The notes under the pieces: model-generated
The model's database searches: none
Told to the model about the DNA's origin: nothing
The model's input: only the letters and a program-made list of their open reading frames with translations
In this document: positions 1 through 16,829 of the stretch, piece after piece
How positions within the stretch are numbered: the stretch's first letter is position 1
Layout: each line of letters starts with the position of its first letter
Assembly: GCA_022818135.1 (NCBI GenBank)
Contig: JAFMSR010000010.1
Coordinates: 32,443,504-32,507,503 of the forward strand
Source of the DNA: Saxidomus purpurata
Lineage: Eukaryota; Mollusca; Bivalvia; Venerida; Veneridae
Direction: 5' to 3'
Length of the DNA: 64,000 bases
Position numbers and translations under genes: made by a program

Positions 1-1025
1 CTTTTGGATCTTCAAATTCAGCTCCAACTCTTTTGACATCTTCTATCCACGCCGTATATCTGCATGAAGAATTAAAATGTACACCCAGTGTTCACCAAAA
101 CTTTTAAGGATTACTGTTCGAAGTCAACAGTTGCAACATATACTAGAGAATACGTCTCACCTTTCCCAATAGAGATAATCTTAATCCCTTAATATAAAGC
201 CTACATTATAAGTTGTAACCCTCATATAAATTACATGGAGTTTACCCCTGGGCAATATCATACATGTTGTTGTCTGAAATCTGTACACATCAATGCATTG
301 GGTATTTCACACATTGTTGAAAAGATAAACTGAACATAATACTTGCAAAACTTCATAGTTATAATGTAACAGGCCACTCACACACCCAAATGTAATTGCA
401 GGTTGCCCGTTAACGTTACGAGCATTTCGTGCATTTCATGTAACTGTAAAATTAACCATGTACTTATTATTTGACTTTTGTGTGTTTTGCGTGGTCGTTT
501 TTCCATTGGTTCACGCACCTGTCAAATTGAGCGTTATGAAGTCTAGTTGTGCATATCATAACTAAAAATAACAAGTTAACCCTGACTGCCCTTGCAACGA
601 ATGCAGATCAAGATCACTCTGTACATCAATGGCTTACAATATTTCTTAATTTCCTCCACATATGAATATTACATTCTTGCATTCAAAACATAAATAATAT
701 ATACATACACAAGTGAAACTAATGATTTCAGTAATATACCTTATTTGCATAAATGCTTATGCAATTTTATACTGCATAAACGGTACATTTGAATGTCAAG
801 CCAACTAACACTCTATACTACAGGCACTCTTTTACACAGTGTACAACTTCCGGCTTTGACAGCGGTTTCGTAGTTGACAGCAGTTCCGGCGTTGACAGCA
901 GCTCCAAATTCAAATGCGCGTTTTTACGCAGGGTAGGTATTTGTGAATGTTGTTGCCTTTTCTGTTGGTTTTGTGAGTAATGGTCAGTGCATATTGTTTC
1001 AACATAGATCAAGGAATCTGCATGT
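1..1025. other. Left flank, no gene recognised
   Basis: AT-rich single-copy-looking DNA before the first duplicated unit. Short open frames on both strands around 789-1183 overlap each other and share no recognisable domain. I see no splice-bounded coding segment here. Confidence 0.5.
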
Positions 1026-1999
1026 GAAATTATGTCTAAACAGGCACTGCAAATGGGGAGAAAATCCGCGGTAAATAGGAAAGTTTTGCCGAAAATTGAG
1101 TGTTTTTGCATTCGGCATTGATTATAAGTGTTCATATTCAGACATGAAAAAAAATTGAATAACCGCGGACAAACTTCAACCATTTCTCTAAAAGTCTGGC
1201 ACGTGTCACCTTTTAATATGCCGTTTTAAAAGAAATTCAGGCGTTTAAAGTTGACAAGGCACACGAATCTTGCTAATGGGATTGGCAGTTCCTTTTTGTA
1301 ACGGTTATAGATGAAAGCAGCTCCCGTCAATTTTATGTTAACGGAAACAGCAGTGTCGAAAAATGCGAAAAACCACTGAAAATTGCGTATTCAGCCGTTT
1401 TGTATCGCTTGTTTGCTTCTTTTTTCTTTGCCCAAAATAGCGTTGCAACTAATACACGTGAACTGCGGGTGAATAGCACATCGACATTATGTTATCAGAC
1501 GTCTGTACAACAATACGGAATAGATAGCTCATGCTTTAAAGAGGTCGAGATGTGGAGTTCTTTAGTCTAAAATTGTGGCACAAAAATGGCTGTAGCCATA
1601 AGGAATCATTCAAAGTCAAAGCATTGACTGATGCTCCGGATGGTTTTCTCTCGGCTGGGAGTCTATGGTCCATGGCTCATTTCTACCACTTTTGTCTGGT
1701 AGTCGTGTCGGCCTAATCAAGACGTAGACATTTTTGAAATGTTCTGTCGTTCTTTCGCCCTCGCTACGACAAAACGACATTTTAACCATTTGTTGTTTGC
1801 TGTGTTGAACATTCGGATGCACAATGAAAGAAATAGCGTTGGATGAATGCAGTTAATTAGACTTTTAAACAGGGAAGATTTTATATGAAAACATATTTTT
1901 GAATTATATTCTCGTGCAGAAGTGATGATGTTTTCATATATAAAGATAACTCCCCCCTTTTAACGTTCTACAATTAATCCTACCCCCTTACGAACAGTT

Positions 2000-2095
2000 G
2001 TTTGCCCTTTTACGCAAAGTACAAACAGTTGCTTGCCTTTTCACGCAAAGTACAAACAGTTGCTTGCCTTTTCACGAAAGCACAAAAATTTGGTC
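2000..2095 (+). repeat. Short tandem repeat, ~31-bp unit, ~3 copies
   Basis: Repeated 'cgcaaagtacaaacagttgc' followed by 'ttgccttttcacg', about three units. The same array in unit B (9405-9520) has about four. It lies upstream of exon 1 in both units. Confidence 0.75.
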
Positions 2096-2793
2096 CCATT
2101 GTTCTTATTGAATACAAACAATTTAGCCCTTATTTATGAATACTCCGAACTTCCACTTTTTGGATCGATTGGATTTATTCAATCGTATCCAAAGTTAATT
2201 CATTAATGTTAACAGAGCAAAATTTTGGCTTTTCAAAGACTACATTAACAATGTGTATATTTCAGATTACTTCCGCTGAAAGATAAAAAAAGAAACAAAG
2301 TTATCCAATAATCAACAACTATTTTGTGGTTTAGTATTTAAGTGACGTTGTTTAGTTGCCGGACCATATTGTGAAGTAGTATACAGTAAATCATTACATA
2401 TAGAACTGATACATGAGAAAAACAGATTGTAAACTTACATCAGATGCAAAAATGATTTTATAGATAAATGAAGCACATGTATAACTAGTTTGTTTAAAAA
2501 AACAACAACAACAAAAGCACAACAGATGAAATCTTTTATTTAAGTTTTATATATTTGTCCCTGTTTCCACTTGTTCTGCTTTACCGTTTACAAAGTGCAC
2601 ATAAAGCGAGTACATGTATATGATATGTATCTCCTTGCGAAACAGGATACTATTATTACGAATAAATGTTTTATCAGTTACTGGGAAATTGAGTAGAATT
2701 TATTCTCCAAAGACAAAAGCACTTAAAAGGCAGGTTCTAGTTCAACAACGCGGATGAAAGCCCTCAACATAACGTAACGATGCTATCGAAATA

Positions 2794-2812
2794 CATGTGA
2801 TAATATCACATG
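2794..2812. promoter_or_regulatory. Palindromic double E-box, promoter of copy A
   Basis: CATGTGATAATATCACATG is a perfect palindrome around a central A. Copies B and C carry CATGTGATATCACATG at the same place. The motif ends 74 bp before the start codon. Each half holds a CANNTG E-box core (CATGTG and CACATG). Conservation of symmetry in all three copies, despite a 3-bp insertion here, suggests a binding site for a dimeric factor; that role is inferred. Confidence 0.5.
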
Positions 2813-4538
2813 ATGGAAATGTTAATAAATTAACACAAATGGCACGCTTGCTCTTTAATATTCTGCGAAACTTCCTAGCACCATTATGTGTAAGTTTATA
2901 CACTCATGCGTAGTTATATTTTGTGTTTGCTTTCTGAACTGGAATGGAGTGACTGGACAAAGATGGAATATTCAACCAAAACGTCTGGTTTCGATGTGGG
3001 AGGTGTAAGTTTTACTTTCATAACTTTTTCAAGATGGAGATGTAATAAAAATCCTTTGAATAACGGTCGACTAAACTGCTTGAAATGAAGTTTGATAGTT
3101 TGACACTAAATGATAGGTCGGGTACGTGTTTAAGAACTTGATAGTATGCACTGCTTGTGAATAGTAACTTGGCAAGTACAGCTTTAGTTGTCTCATTGTC
3201 TGCGGTGTAACTTGTCTGCTGCCGTGTGCGAATAACAACTGTAAACATGCGCTATTCGAAAGTAGTGTAAGACTGACCATTGGTCAGATGTTGTTTGTTT
3301 GAATGCCAAAAATATAATGAACATGTTACAAGTCAAATAGTCCATGCAAAACTTTACGGAACGACCGGATGAAGGCTGCTTATATATTTTTTGCTTACGT
3401 GCCGCATTTTGCTCGGTAAAACTTGAAAATTTTTCCTTTTTTTGAAATTAATGCAGAAGTTTGCTAGATTGACGGTAAGAAGCTAAAGTGACATATGCAT
3501 ATTTTTCAAGGAACAAGTCAGCGGAAAATTACGGAAATTTACGAAAAGCGTAGAGGAGCTCGAATAAGAGTTTGTAGCCCAATATTCCAAACTTTCCGAT
3601 GTCAGTATGAATGATAACTTTCATTTGATTTTCTTATTTGACGGGAGAGTCATATATATTTACCTAAAAACAAATGCGTCAAAAAATGCTTCCTCCACTG
3701 CCGAAATCTCTACCAACATTCAACAACGACACAATCAACTAACGTTTTAATTCAGTCCGCCATTTTTTTATATCTAAAGCACCAATTTCAAATACGAATG
3801 CGGCATAATCATTAATTTAACACATTTAAATGCACAGCAACCCAAAATCATTTATAAATTTGTTCTCAAAATACACATTGTGCAGTAAGATCGCATATAT
3901 GTCACTTACTTGGACGTTAATTTCTTTTTCTGCCTTAGTGTTTTTCTTCTTTATTTATCTATTCGTCATGCATTTGATGGCAAAGTTTTTCTATTCCAGA
4001 TCCGTTCACGAGTTTGCAGCAAAACATGTTTGCGGCAATCACAGCGAAAAAAACTTTATTTTTCAGGCTGGAAACAAGTTTTATGGAATGTTGCATGTGA
4101 GTATTTTTTATTATACACGAATCCTGCCGTCCATCTTGCATATATAAATTCACAACTTCTCCTACCATGTCAGTCAATATCAAGTTAATATTTGGTGAGA
4201 ATACGAATTCTAAATTCGTTTGTACATTATACATTGCCAATTGCGTCATCTGCACCATTGCCCTTCGACCACGTGAACTTTCAGGACCACATAGGAAATT
4301 GGCAACGCAAAACACGTAGGTTTGTTTAAAATAATTTATGTTGTTGACCCTGTTCCTCTGTAAGCATCTTAAAGTGTATATCAACCCACAGCGTATTATG
4401 TTTTTTTGATTGTTGTAGTTATAGTTTCATTGGCATATGATGCTTTACGACTAAATTTCACATCATATTTCAGAGTTAATTCTGCTCTAAAAAAGAGCGT
4501 TATGTACAACAATCCAATATCAACGTAATATTGATTAT

Positions 4539-6180
4539 TAAATGTGAGGATTTTCAAATCCTAACATTTATTGTACCCGGTTTCTGAGAACAGCAGTTTC
4601 TACTTTTAAAACCGAATTACCCCTCAATTCTAAATAATCCTTCAGATTGATAACACCTCATATTTATAGAAAGTAACATAAGTAATCAGCAGTTTTGGTG
4701 TTGGTATGATTGCAAAGATTAACATTGTTTCAAAGATAAGAAAAATATGCGACAATTTATCATAAAAAAAATTTAGTCAACTTTTCTAAGTTAATGTGCA
4801 TAGGTTGTATGTTTAAGTACTTCTTAAACGTTCGACAGATACAGCATTATGGCACTTAAGTGGTCTGTTTCTTACTACGCAGTTTAGACATGCACTACTT
4901 TAAAAAGCAGCCGATCAAAACGCGCTGAAAGTGACACACCTCATATACGTACTGGCAATACTTTACCTACATTGCATTTATAAACGCCATTTCATCGGTT
5001 ATGTGTATTAATGAAAATGTAAGTTCTGATAACAGACGGAATGTCGTTCTGGTAAACTACGCGGTTACGATATGTTTTCACTCCAAAATCGAAAGTAGCG
5101 AAGTCACGAAGATACTACGCAGTTGGGAGTTTAAAAATGATTGTTGTTTAACTATAGACTTTATGAAGAAAAGAGCCAGTTTTTATTTTGCTGTCGCTAT
5201 AAGCGATAATTGTGAAATATACCCTTTTTTAGTTTAAACCACCTTTTCAACAGTGTTTCAATAGACAGGTTTCCTAAATATCGTTGAATGAAATTATTGA
5301 TTGATTACTATGATTATTTGCAACAATAAACAATGATTCATTCATTTTGAAATACCTACCATTCGTGTGTTTTGCATGGTTCAGTGTAATGAAATAACAA
5401 AATTTGAGCCGCGTCATGGGAAAACAAACATAATGGACTTTGCGACCATGCCAGCAGGCTGGTCTGGATCGATACTGGTCGCCCATCAATGTGTAAGCAG
5501 TTTCTGTTTAATATTGTGTTTTATGGTATATGTTACATGTACCATACGCTAATTATTTCAGGGAAGCACCGTGGTGTGCATTTGTTAATATAGTTGAACT
5601 TGCGAAATAGACTGTTATTGGTTACTGTTACTGTTTGGTCGCTTATCAATGTGTAAGCAGTTTCTGTTTAATGTTATGTTTTATGATATATGTTACATGC
5701 GTTGTTTTATTATTTCGCGTATTTTATGTATTATACCATGAATGCAATCGATCATTAATTTTCATGTCGATATAAAGAAATGTGTTGTGTTGATGCTTAC
5801 AATAGCGAAAAATGAGTTTTAAGCCATCCTCAAATGCTCAGTACAATGTATACTATGAATTAAATATTCAGACTTTGTTCTTTATTCATTACCTAAAAAT
5901 GAAAACTTTCTCCCATAAAGAGACGTGGTCAGTAGTGGGGCTCGATCCAAAGACTCTCAATAATTGAGAAGTTTCAGCTTCTCTAACTACTTGACCAAGG
6001 AGGAATCTCACGGCCCGTAACATTGTTCAATATGTTGTTACACCAAGTGGTCATACAATGTATGTTCCACTTAAAACTATCAGACATACTGCAAAACATG
6101 TGTGCAACAGTCCTCTCCTAAGTACCAATCCTTACGATAATCTATGTTTCAGACCGAACATTTTCAGTGCCTTCAGCGCT
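4539..6180. mobile_element. 1.6-kb insertion in intron 2 of copy A, 8-bp target duplication
   Basis: Introns 2 of copies B and C are about 585 bp; this one is 2220 bp. The extra DNA is flanked by TTGATTAT at 4531-4538 and 6181-6188, where B has a single uninterrupted 'attgatttttatccagg'. The left end starts with a 32-bp hairpin (4539-4570, 15-bp arms, one mismatch). I see no clear terminal inverted repeats or coding capacity. It contains a direct repeat (about 5477-5540 and 5637-5700) and a tRNA-like SINE on the - strand. An 8-bp duplication fits a non-autonomous hAT-type element, but the family is not established. Confidence 0.6.
5925..6015 (-). repeat. tRNA-derived SINE head (- strand)
   Basis: On the - strand there is an A-box-like stretch (GGTCAAGTAGTTAGAG) followed by a B-box-like GGATCGAGCCCCA. 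This is the internal polymerase III promoter layout of a tRNA. It does not fold as a clean functional tRNA by eye, so it is called a SINE or tRNA relic. Confidence 0.45.
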
Positions 6181-6723
6181 TTGATTATCCAGGCATCTGT
6201 ATTGACTAAGGGAAACAATCGAGTTAGGCACGGATAAGAACCAATAAAGGGAAACTATCCTGTAAAATACACTTTGAAATCTGAAAATGAAATAAGAACA
6301 GCTGGTTTCTTTTCAGATAATTTTGTTGCAAACTTTGTACTTAAGATGTGCAAAGAAAGATCCACAGTTTTGGACTTGTTGGTATCGAACTTGATTGACA
6401 GTGACGGTAAGTAATCTCGTCTCTATTTTCGATGGGGACGCAACGCTTTTGCATTTGCTGTCAACTTAAGTTACGACTTCGTTTGTGAGTTTGCGTCATT
6501 ATCCAATCGAATGTCTGAGTTTTATCAAACTTTGATAGTTGATGTGTGTGTCGTATTCCTGACAGGATGTTACAATAAAATGTTATGACAGTTTTTGGTT
6601 AGGATTGCTTGATGGAATTCGATTTGTTTTCCGAATTTGCTTATCAAGATGGCTTCAAAGATTTAAAAAAAAGAATTTAAATTTGAAGCTACAATGTACA
6701 TAGAGCAATTTTCCATGCGGTAT

Positions 6724-6858
6724 AGATTAAGGCTAAAGATAGACCTCACTTTATAAATTCAAGCTAAAGACAGACCTCACTTTATAGATTCAGATAAAAC
6801 ATTGGCCTCACTTTACAGATTCAGGCTAAACATAGGCCTCACTTTATGGATTCAGGTT
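6724..6858 (+). repeat. 31-bp minisatellite in intron 3 of copy A (~4 units)
   Basis: About four degenerate units of 'aggcctcactttatagattc' plus 'aggctaaacat'. It occupies the same intron position as the ~44-unit array at 13010-14387 in copy B. Confidence 0.85.
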
Positions 6859-7559
6859 AAACTACCAAAGAGTCGGCTAAACTCTAAAACAATCTATGTT
6901 TCGTTTCAGGTGACGAAAAAATCAACCACCACGAAAAACATTGGTTTGAACAGTACCTAGAAAATTTGGCGACAGAAAATAATTCTTAATGAAGCGAGAG
7001 AATAACAGACAATGTTTGTCCTTCTTTCACAAAAGTTGTCTCTCTTTGACTGTTAAAAACACATGATCTGTTCCAATATCGTTCTATTTGACTGAGAATA
7101 CTCTATTTGGGAAAAAACTGTTTCCTTGTAATTGAACTCTTGATTTTATTACAGAGTAATTGAGAAACATGTTTTAAGTGAAAGGGGAGAGAAAGTCCTT
7201 CATGCAATTTTGACGTGTCTTCGTATTTTTTCTGTGGAAGCTACCTGTATTTCTGAAATAAATTAAGCCTTTTCTATCCGGTTATAAACTATAATCACGC
7301 ATGGTGACAACAAACACTGTTTCCAAAATGACGTCTCTAACGCTAAACAGTTTCCTTTACTGTTGCTATTACAAGATTACAGACGAAATTTTTTATTTCA
7401 AATTAACACGGCCTATTATTGTCGGAGATTTTATTGCCAAGAAAAGAATTGTACAATATCTGTCGATACGGCATTCTATGTGCTGCATTTCATGAGATTA
7501 AATTCAAATCTTAAACCGATTACTCGCTCCTAGAAGATACCGGAAGTAAAACATTTACC

Positions 7560-8160
7560 AGGAAATGTGGTACATTGTTATTAGCAGGTACTTCTGCCAC
7601 TGCTGTTGCTTTTGTTGGTATTGCTACTGGTGCTGATAATGTAAATGAGCAATGATTTAACACTCCTCAAAACCCGACAGGCAGATATGGTGATACGGGT
7701 GCAGCAATGAGTTCGTGCGCACTTGAAATGCATCGCTAGAAGCAAAACAATAAAAGAGATTTGAAGCTCTCGAATATGGAAAGTAACCGCTGCTGGGTTG
7801 ACTCTTGGATTGTAATTAAAAGAGTCCAACTTGTATTATAACATGCAAATGATTATACTTCTTTATCCCTGTACATGACTGTAAAGCAGCCTTTAAGTAT
7901 AGCATGGCTTCACAGCTCAGTGTACCACGGCAAATTGTGGACAGAATGCGATAGACATCGTCTCTTTCACACTGTTGGCAGTTGCAGCTACCAAACAAGT
8001 TGTCCAGAATCTTGAAAACGTTACTGTTGGAGAGCTGCAAAACTGGCCTGATTATTCGTCCGTGTATTTCATTCGCAAAATGTTCGTCTTTCTTTAACAC
8101 GACGGCTTATCAATTCGGTGACCAGGTTACGCCCTTCATTCAATAAAGTCATTATATCCT
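7560..8160 (+). other. Conserved 3' block of unit A, coding status unclear
   Basis: Closely related blocks occur at 15940-16530 (unit B) and 30226-30830 (displaced tail of unit C). Frames are disrupted by small indels between A, B and C, so no one frame is open in all. 'ttcaataaa' near 8141 (also in B) could be a polyadenylation signal. I do not recognise a protein. Confidence 0.5.
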
Positions 8161-8427
8161 ATCAAAACTTGGTTGAAAATATTTTCTGGCTAAACATTTA
8201 CGACAAACATTTTTGCACGGAAATGTATTCTATCGAACCATTATGTCTCCTGTTTTGACTTAGGCCCAACATCAAAACATAGTTAAGAGATCCTACGTCA
8301 AACTTAAAAATTATTGAGTTATTGATTTGAAGTTAATTGACTTTCTCCGTCGTAATCTTGATCTTACCTTTTGACGTGATGACATTGAAATCAGTACTAT
8401 AGGTTATTGAACTTGTATGGTGAAATA

Positions 8428-8503
8428 TTACTTGGAACGAGTTGATTTGGCGGGAACAACGAGCTTGCGAGTTGTTCCCGCCAAATCAACTCATTCCAAG
8501 TAA
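8428..8503. repeat. 33-bp-stem hairpin at the unit A/B junction
   Basis: 8428-8460 and 8471-8503 are reverse complements except for one clear mismatch, with a 10-nt loop GAGCTTGCGA. The inner stem is GATTTGGCGGGAACAAC / GTTGTTCCCGCCAAATC. It sits exactly between the end of unit A and the start of unit B and is absent from the other unit ends. Confidence 0.9.
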
Positions 8504-9404
8504 CTCTGAATTATGTCTAAACAGGCACCGCAAATGAGGAGAAAATTCTCCGTAAATAAGAAAGTTTTGCCGAAAATAGAGTGTTTTCGCATTCGGCATT
8601 AATAATAAGTGTTCATATTCAGACATAAAAAAAATTTGAATAACCGGGGACAAACTTCAACCATTTCTCTAAAAGTCTGCCACGTATCACCTTTTAATAT
8701 GCCATTTTAAAAGAGATACAGGTGTTTAAAGTTGACAAGGCACACGAATCTGGCTGACGGGATTGGCAGCTCCCGTCAATTTTATGTTAACGGAAACAGC
8801 AGTGTCGAAAAATGCGAAAACCACTGAAAATTGCGTGTTTCAGCCGTTTTGCCTCGCTTGTTTGCTTCTTTTTCTGCCAAAATGCCATTACAACTAATCA
8901 TCATCGTGAGTCACGTGAACTGCGGATGATAGCAGTTAGACATAATGAAGATGTCGAGATGTGGAGTTATTCAGTCTAAAATTGTGGTACAAAAACAGTG
9001 GCTGTAGCCATTAGGAATCATTAAAAGTCAAATAATTGGCTGGTGCTACGGATGGTTTTCTCTCGGTTGGGAGTCTATGGTCCATGGCTCATATCAGCCG
9101 CTTTTGTGTGGTAGTTGTGTCGCCCTAATCAAGACGTAGACATTTTCGAAATGTTTTGTCGTTCTTTCGCCCTCGCTACGACAAAACGACATTTTAACCA
9201 TTTGTTGTTTGCTGTGTTGAACATTCGGATGCACAATGAAAGAAATAGCGTTGGATGAATGCAGTTAATTAGACTTTTAAACAGGGAAGATTTTATATGA
9301 AAACATATTTTTGAAATATATTATCTCATGCAGAAGTGATAATGTTTTCATATATAAAGATAACTACCCCCCCTTTTAACGTTCTACAATTAGCCCTAAC
9401 CCCC

Positions 9405-9520
9405 TTACAAACAGTTGCTTGCGTTTTTACGCAAAGTACAAACAGTTGCTTGCCTTTTTACGCAAAGTACAAACAGTTGCTTGCCTTTTCACGCAGAGTA
9501 CAAACATTTGGTCCCATTGT
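9405..9520 (+). repeat. Short tandem repeat, ~31-bp unit, ~4 copies
   Basis: Counterpart of the array at 2000-2095: 'acgcaaagtacaaacagttg' units separated by 'cttgcctttt'. Confidence 0.75.
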
Positions 9521-9730
9521 TCTTATTGAATACAAACAATTTAGCCCTTATTTATGAATACTCCGAACTTCCACTTTTTGCGGCCTATATTCACGAATAC
9601 TTCGAACAGTGGTTTCCAGTTCTTTTTTAATAATGTTAACATAGCATAATTTACATACAAGCTCTATGGCTTTTCAAAGACTACATTAACAATGCGTATA
9701 TTTCAGATTACTTCCGCTGAAAGAAGTTAT

Positions 9731-10100
9731 CCAATATTCTAACATGACTCAAGATTTTGTCTCTATATACAAAGAGAAGAAAAATTATGTTATATTTAAC
9801 CATAAACAACGCGGGAACCGATATGCTGTAAACATGACGTCATATTGCGCCGCATGACGTTAAATGAGCGTTCGCGTAGAAAATAACGCTTTGCATTTAT
9901 TCACATTTTGTAATATCTGGTCGTGTTAGAATCGAAATAACATACTTTTCAGCGTTGTTATCGTCTAAAAACAATAATTTGTCGTACTGATGCGCGTTAT
10001 AAACCACTCAGGCCTTCGGCCTTCGTGGCTAATTACTGCGTATCAGTACTCCAAATCATTGTTTATTAAACGACTAACACCGCTGGAACGGATGTTATTT
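9731..10100. mobile_element. ~370-bp insertion with imperfect hairpin, upstream of copy B
   Basis: Unit A reads straight through 'gttatccaataatcaacaac' (about 2300-2320), while unit B has this extra segment between the two halves. Its right part (about 9934-10100) is an imperfect palindrome with arms of roughly 80 bp around 'ggccttcggccttcg'. This resembles a MITE. The target duplication is at most a few A/T bases. Confidence 0.6.
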
Positions 10101-10723
10101 CATAAATCAACAACTATTTTGTGGTTTAGTATTTAAGTGACGGACCATATTGTGAAGTAGTATACAGTAAATCATTACATATAAAACTGATACATGAGAA
10201 AAACAGATTGTAAACTTACATCAGATGCTAAAATGATTTTATAGTCTACATCGCTAAAGATAAATGAAGCACACTAAGGAAGAACAGCAGTTTTATTAAA
10301 ATAGTCTACGTTAAAACTGTGTATTTCGTGTGCAATGTGTCTGAATGTATCGACGTATGAACCAAACTTCTGTTTTAATTGTGACTGCTCCCGAAAAAAC
10401 TATAAAAAAAACTGGTTTGTTTAAAAAAAAACAACAACAAAAGCACAACAGATGAAATCTTTTTTTAAAGTTTTATATATGTGTCCCTGTTTCCACTTGT
10501 TCTGCTTTACTGTTTACAAAGTGCACCTAACGCGAGTATATGATGAGTATCTTCTTGCAAAACAGGATACTATCATGACGAATAAATGTTTTATCAGTTA
10601 CTTTGAAATTGTGTAGAATTTATTCTCCAAAGACAAAAGGCACTTAAAAGACAGGTTCTAGTTAAACGACGCGGATGAAAGCCCTCAACATAACGTGTTT
10701 GGTGTAACGATGATATCGAAATA

Positions 10724-10739
10724 CATGTGATATCACATG
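10724..10739. promoter_or_regulatory. Palindromic double E-box, promoter of copy B
   Basis: CATGTGATATCACATG is a perfect 16-bp palindrome ending 74 bp before the start codon. The downstream 'gctctttaatattctgcg' is a TATA-like stretch shared by the copies. Confidence 0.55.
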
Positions 10740-10812
10740 ATGGAAATGTTAATAAATTAACACAAATTGCACGCTTGCTCTTTAATATTCTGCGAATCTT
10801 CCTAGCATCACC

Positions 10813-15388
<4,576 letters not shown>

Positions 15389-15939
15389 TGAAGCGAGAGA
15401 ATAACAGACAATGTTAGTCCTTCTTTCACAAAAGTTGTCTCTCTTTGACTGTTAAAAACACATGATCTGTAACAATATCGTTCTATTTGACTGACAATAC
15501 TCTATTTTGGAACAAACTGTTTCCTTGTAATTGAACTCTTGATTTTATTACAGAGTAATTAAGAAACTTGTTTTAAGCGAAATGGGAGAGAAAGTCCCTC
15601 ATGCAATTTTGACGTGTTTTCGTATTTTTCTGTAGAAGCTACCTGTATTTAGCCTTTTCTATCCGGTTGTAAACTATAATCACGCATGGTGACAACAAAC
15701 ACTGTTTCCAAAATGACGTTTCTAGCGCTAAACAGTTTCCTTTACTATTGCTATTACAAGATTACAGACGAAATTTTTATTTCAAATTAACAGGGCCTTT
15801 TATTGTCGGAGATTTTATTGCCAAGAAAAGAATTGTACAAGATCTGCCGATACGGCATTCTATGGGATTAAATTCAAATCTTAAACCGATTACTCGCTCC
15901 TAGAAGATACCGGAAGTAAAAAAATTATCAGGAATTGTG

Positions 15940-16530
15940 GTACATTGTTATTAGCAGGTACTTCTGCCACTGCTGTTGCTTTTGTTGGTATTGCTACTGG
16001 TGCTGATGATGTAAATGAGCAATGATTTAACACTCTTCAAAACCCGACAGACAGATATGGTGATACGGGTGCAGCAATGAGTCCGTGCGCACTTGAAATG
16101 CATCGCTTGAAGCAAAATAATAAAAGAGATTTGAAGCTCTCGAATATGGAAAGTAACCGCTGCTAGGTTTTTGCCAAAGACTCTTGGATTGTAGTTAAAA
16201 GAGTCCAACTTGTATTATAACATGCAAATGATTATACTTCTTTATCCCTGTACATGACTGTAAAGCAGCCTTTAAGTATAGCATGGCTTCACAGTTCAGT
16301 GTACCACGGACAACTGTGGACAAAATGCGATAGACATCGTCTCTTTCACACTGTTGGCAGTTGCAGCTACCAAACAAGTTGTCCAGAATCTTGGCTTGAA
16401 AACGTTACTGTTGGAGAGCTGCAAAACTTGCCTGATTATTCGTCCGTGTATTTCATTCGCGAAATTTTAGTTTTTCTTTAACACGACGGCTAATCAATTC
16501 GGTGATCAGGTTACGCCCTTCATTCAATAA
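15940..16530 (+). other. Conserved 3' block of unit B, coding status unclear
   Basis: Homologous to 7560-8160 and 30226-30830. A frame at 16254-16481 is open here, but the equivalent frame stops early in unit A, so coding is doubtful. Confidence 0.45.
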
Positions 16531-16829
16531 AATCATTATATCCTATCAAAACTTGGTTGAAAAAATTTCTGGCTAAACATTTACGACAAACATTTTTGCG
16601 CGAAAATGTATTCTATCGCACCATTGTGTCTCCTGTTTTGACTTAGGCCAAACATTAAAACTTAGTTAAGAGATCATACGTCAAACTAAAAAAATTATTG
16701 AGTTATTGATTTGAGGTTAATTGACTTTCTCACGTTTTTTGACGTGATGACCTTGAAATCAGTAAAGACCATTACTGGTCATGGCAGGTCACTAAGTTAC
16801 TAAGTCATCAATGGTAAAGCGTTTACTAG

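Larger units (their letters stand above)
2886..6989 (+). pseudogene. Copy A of secreted EF-hand protein family, probably disabled
   Basis: Four exons by homology to copies B and C: 2886-3004, 4000-4096, 6317-6406 and 6910-6989 (stop TAA). Exon 1 encodes a signal peptide beginning MCKFIHSCVVIFCVCF and ending near GVTG-QRWN. Exons 3 and 4 still encode an EF-hand-like loop, DSDGDEKINHHE. Two faults appear. Exon 2 has small deletions that replace the middle of the segment and change a conserved Cys to Tyr. Its donor (gtgagt at 4097) leaves phase 0 instead of phase 1, so exon 3 is read out of frame and stops before its end. An alternative donor could rescue it, but I found none. Either a recent pseudogene or a shortened protein. 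An AATAAA lies at about 7257. Confidence 0.7.
1026..8397 (+). repeat. Segmental duplication unit A
   Basis: From 'attatgtctaaacaggca' (about 1029) to 'gacgtgatgacattgaaatc' (about 8390) this stretch is collinear with 8508-16764. The match covers exons, introns, 5' flank and a long 3' flank. It contains the damaged copy A of the secreted EF-hand gene. It differs from unit B by an insertion in intron 2 and by having only about four units of the intron-3 minisatellite. Boundaries were judged by eye, give or take about 20 bp. Confidence 0.85.

Noticed and set aside
3830..4188. Two overlapping + strand frames of 105 and 92 aa
   Set aside because: They only pass through exon 2 of copy A and its intron flanks; the exon homology to copies B and C defines the coding part.
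7581..8100. - strand frames of 82 and 94 aa
   Set aside because: Counterparts exist in unit B only because the DNA is duplicated; indels shift the frame and no domain is visible.
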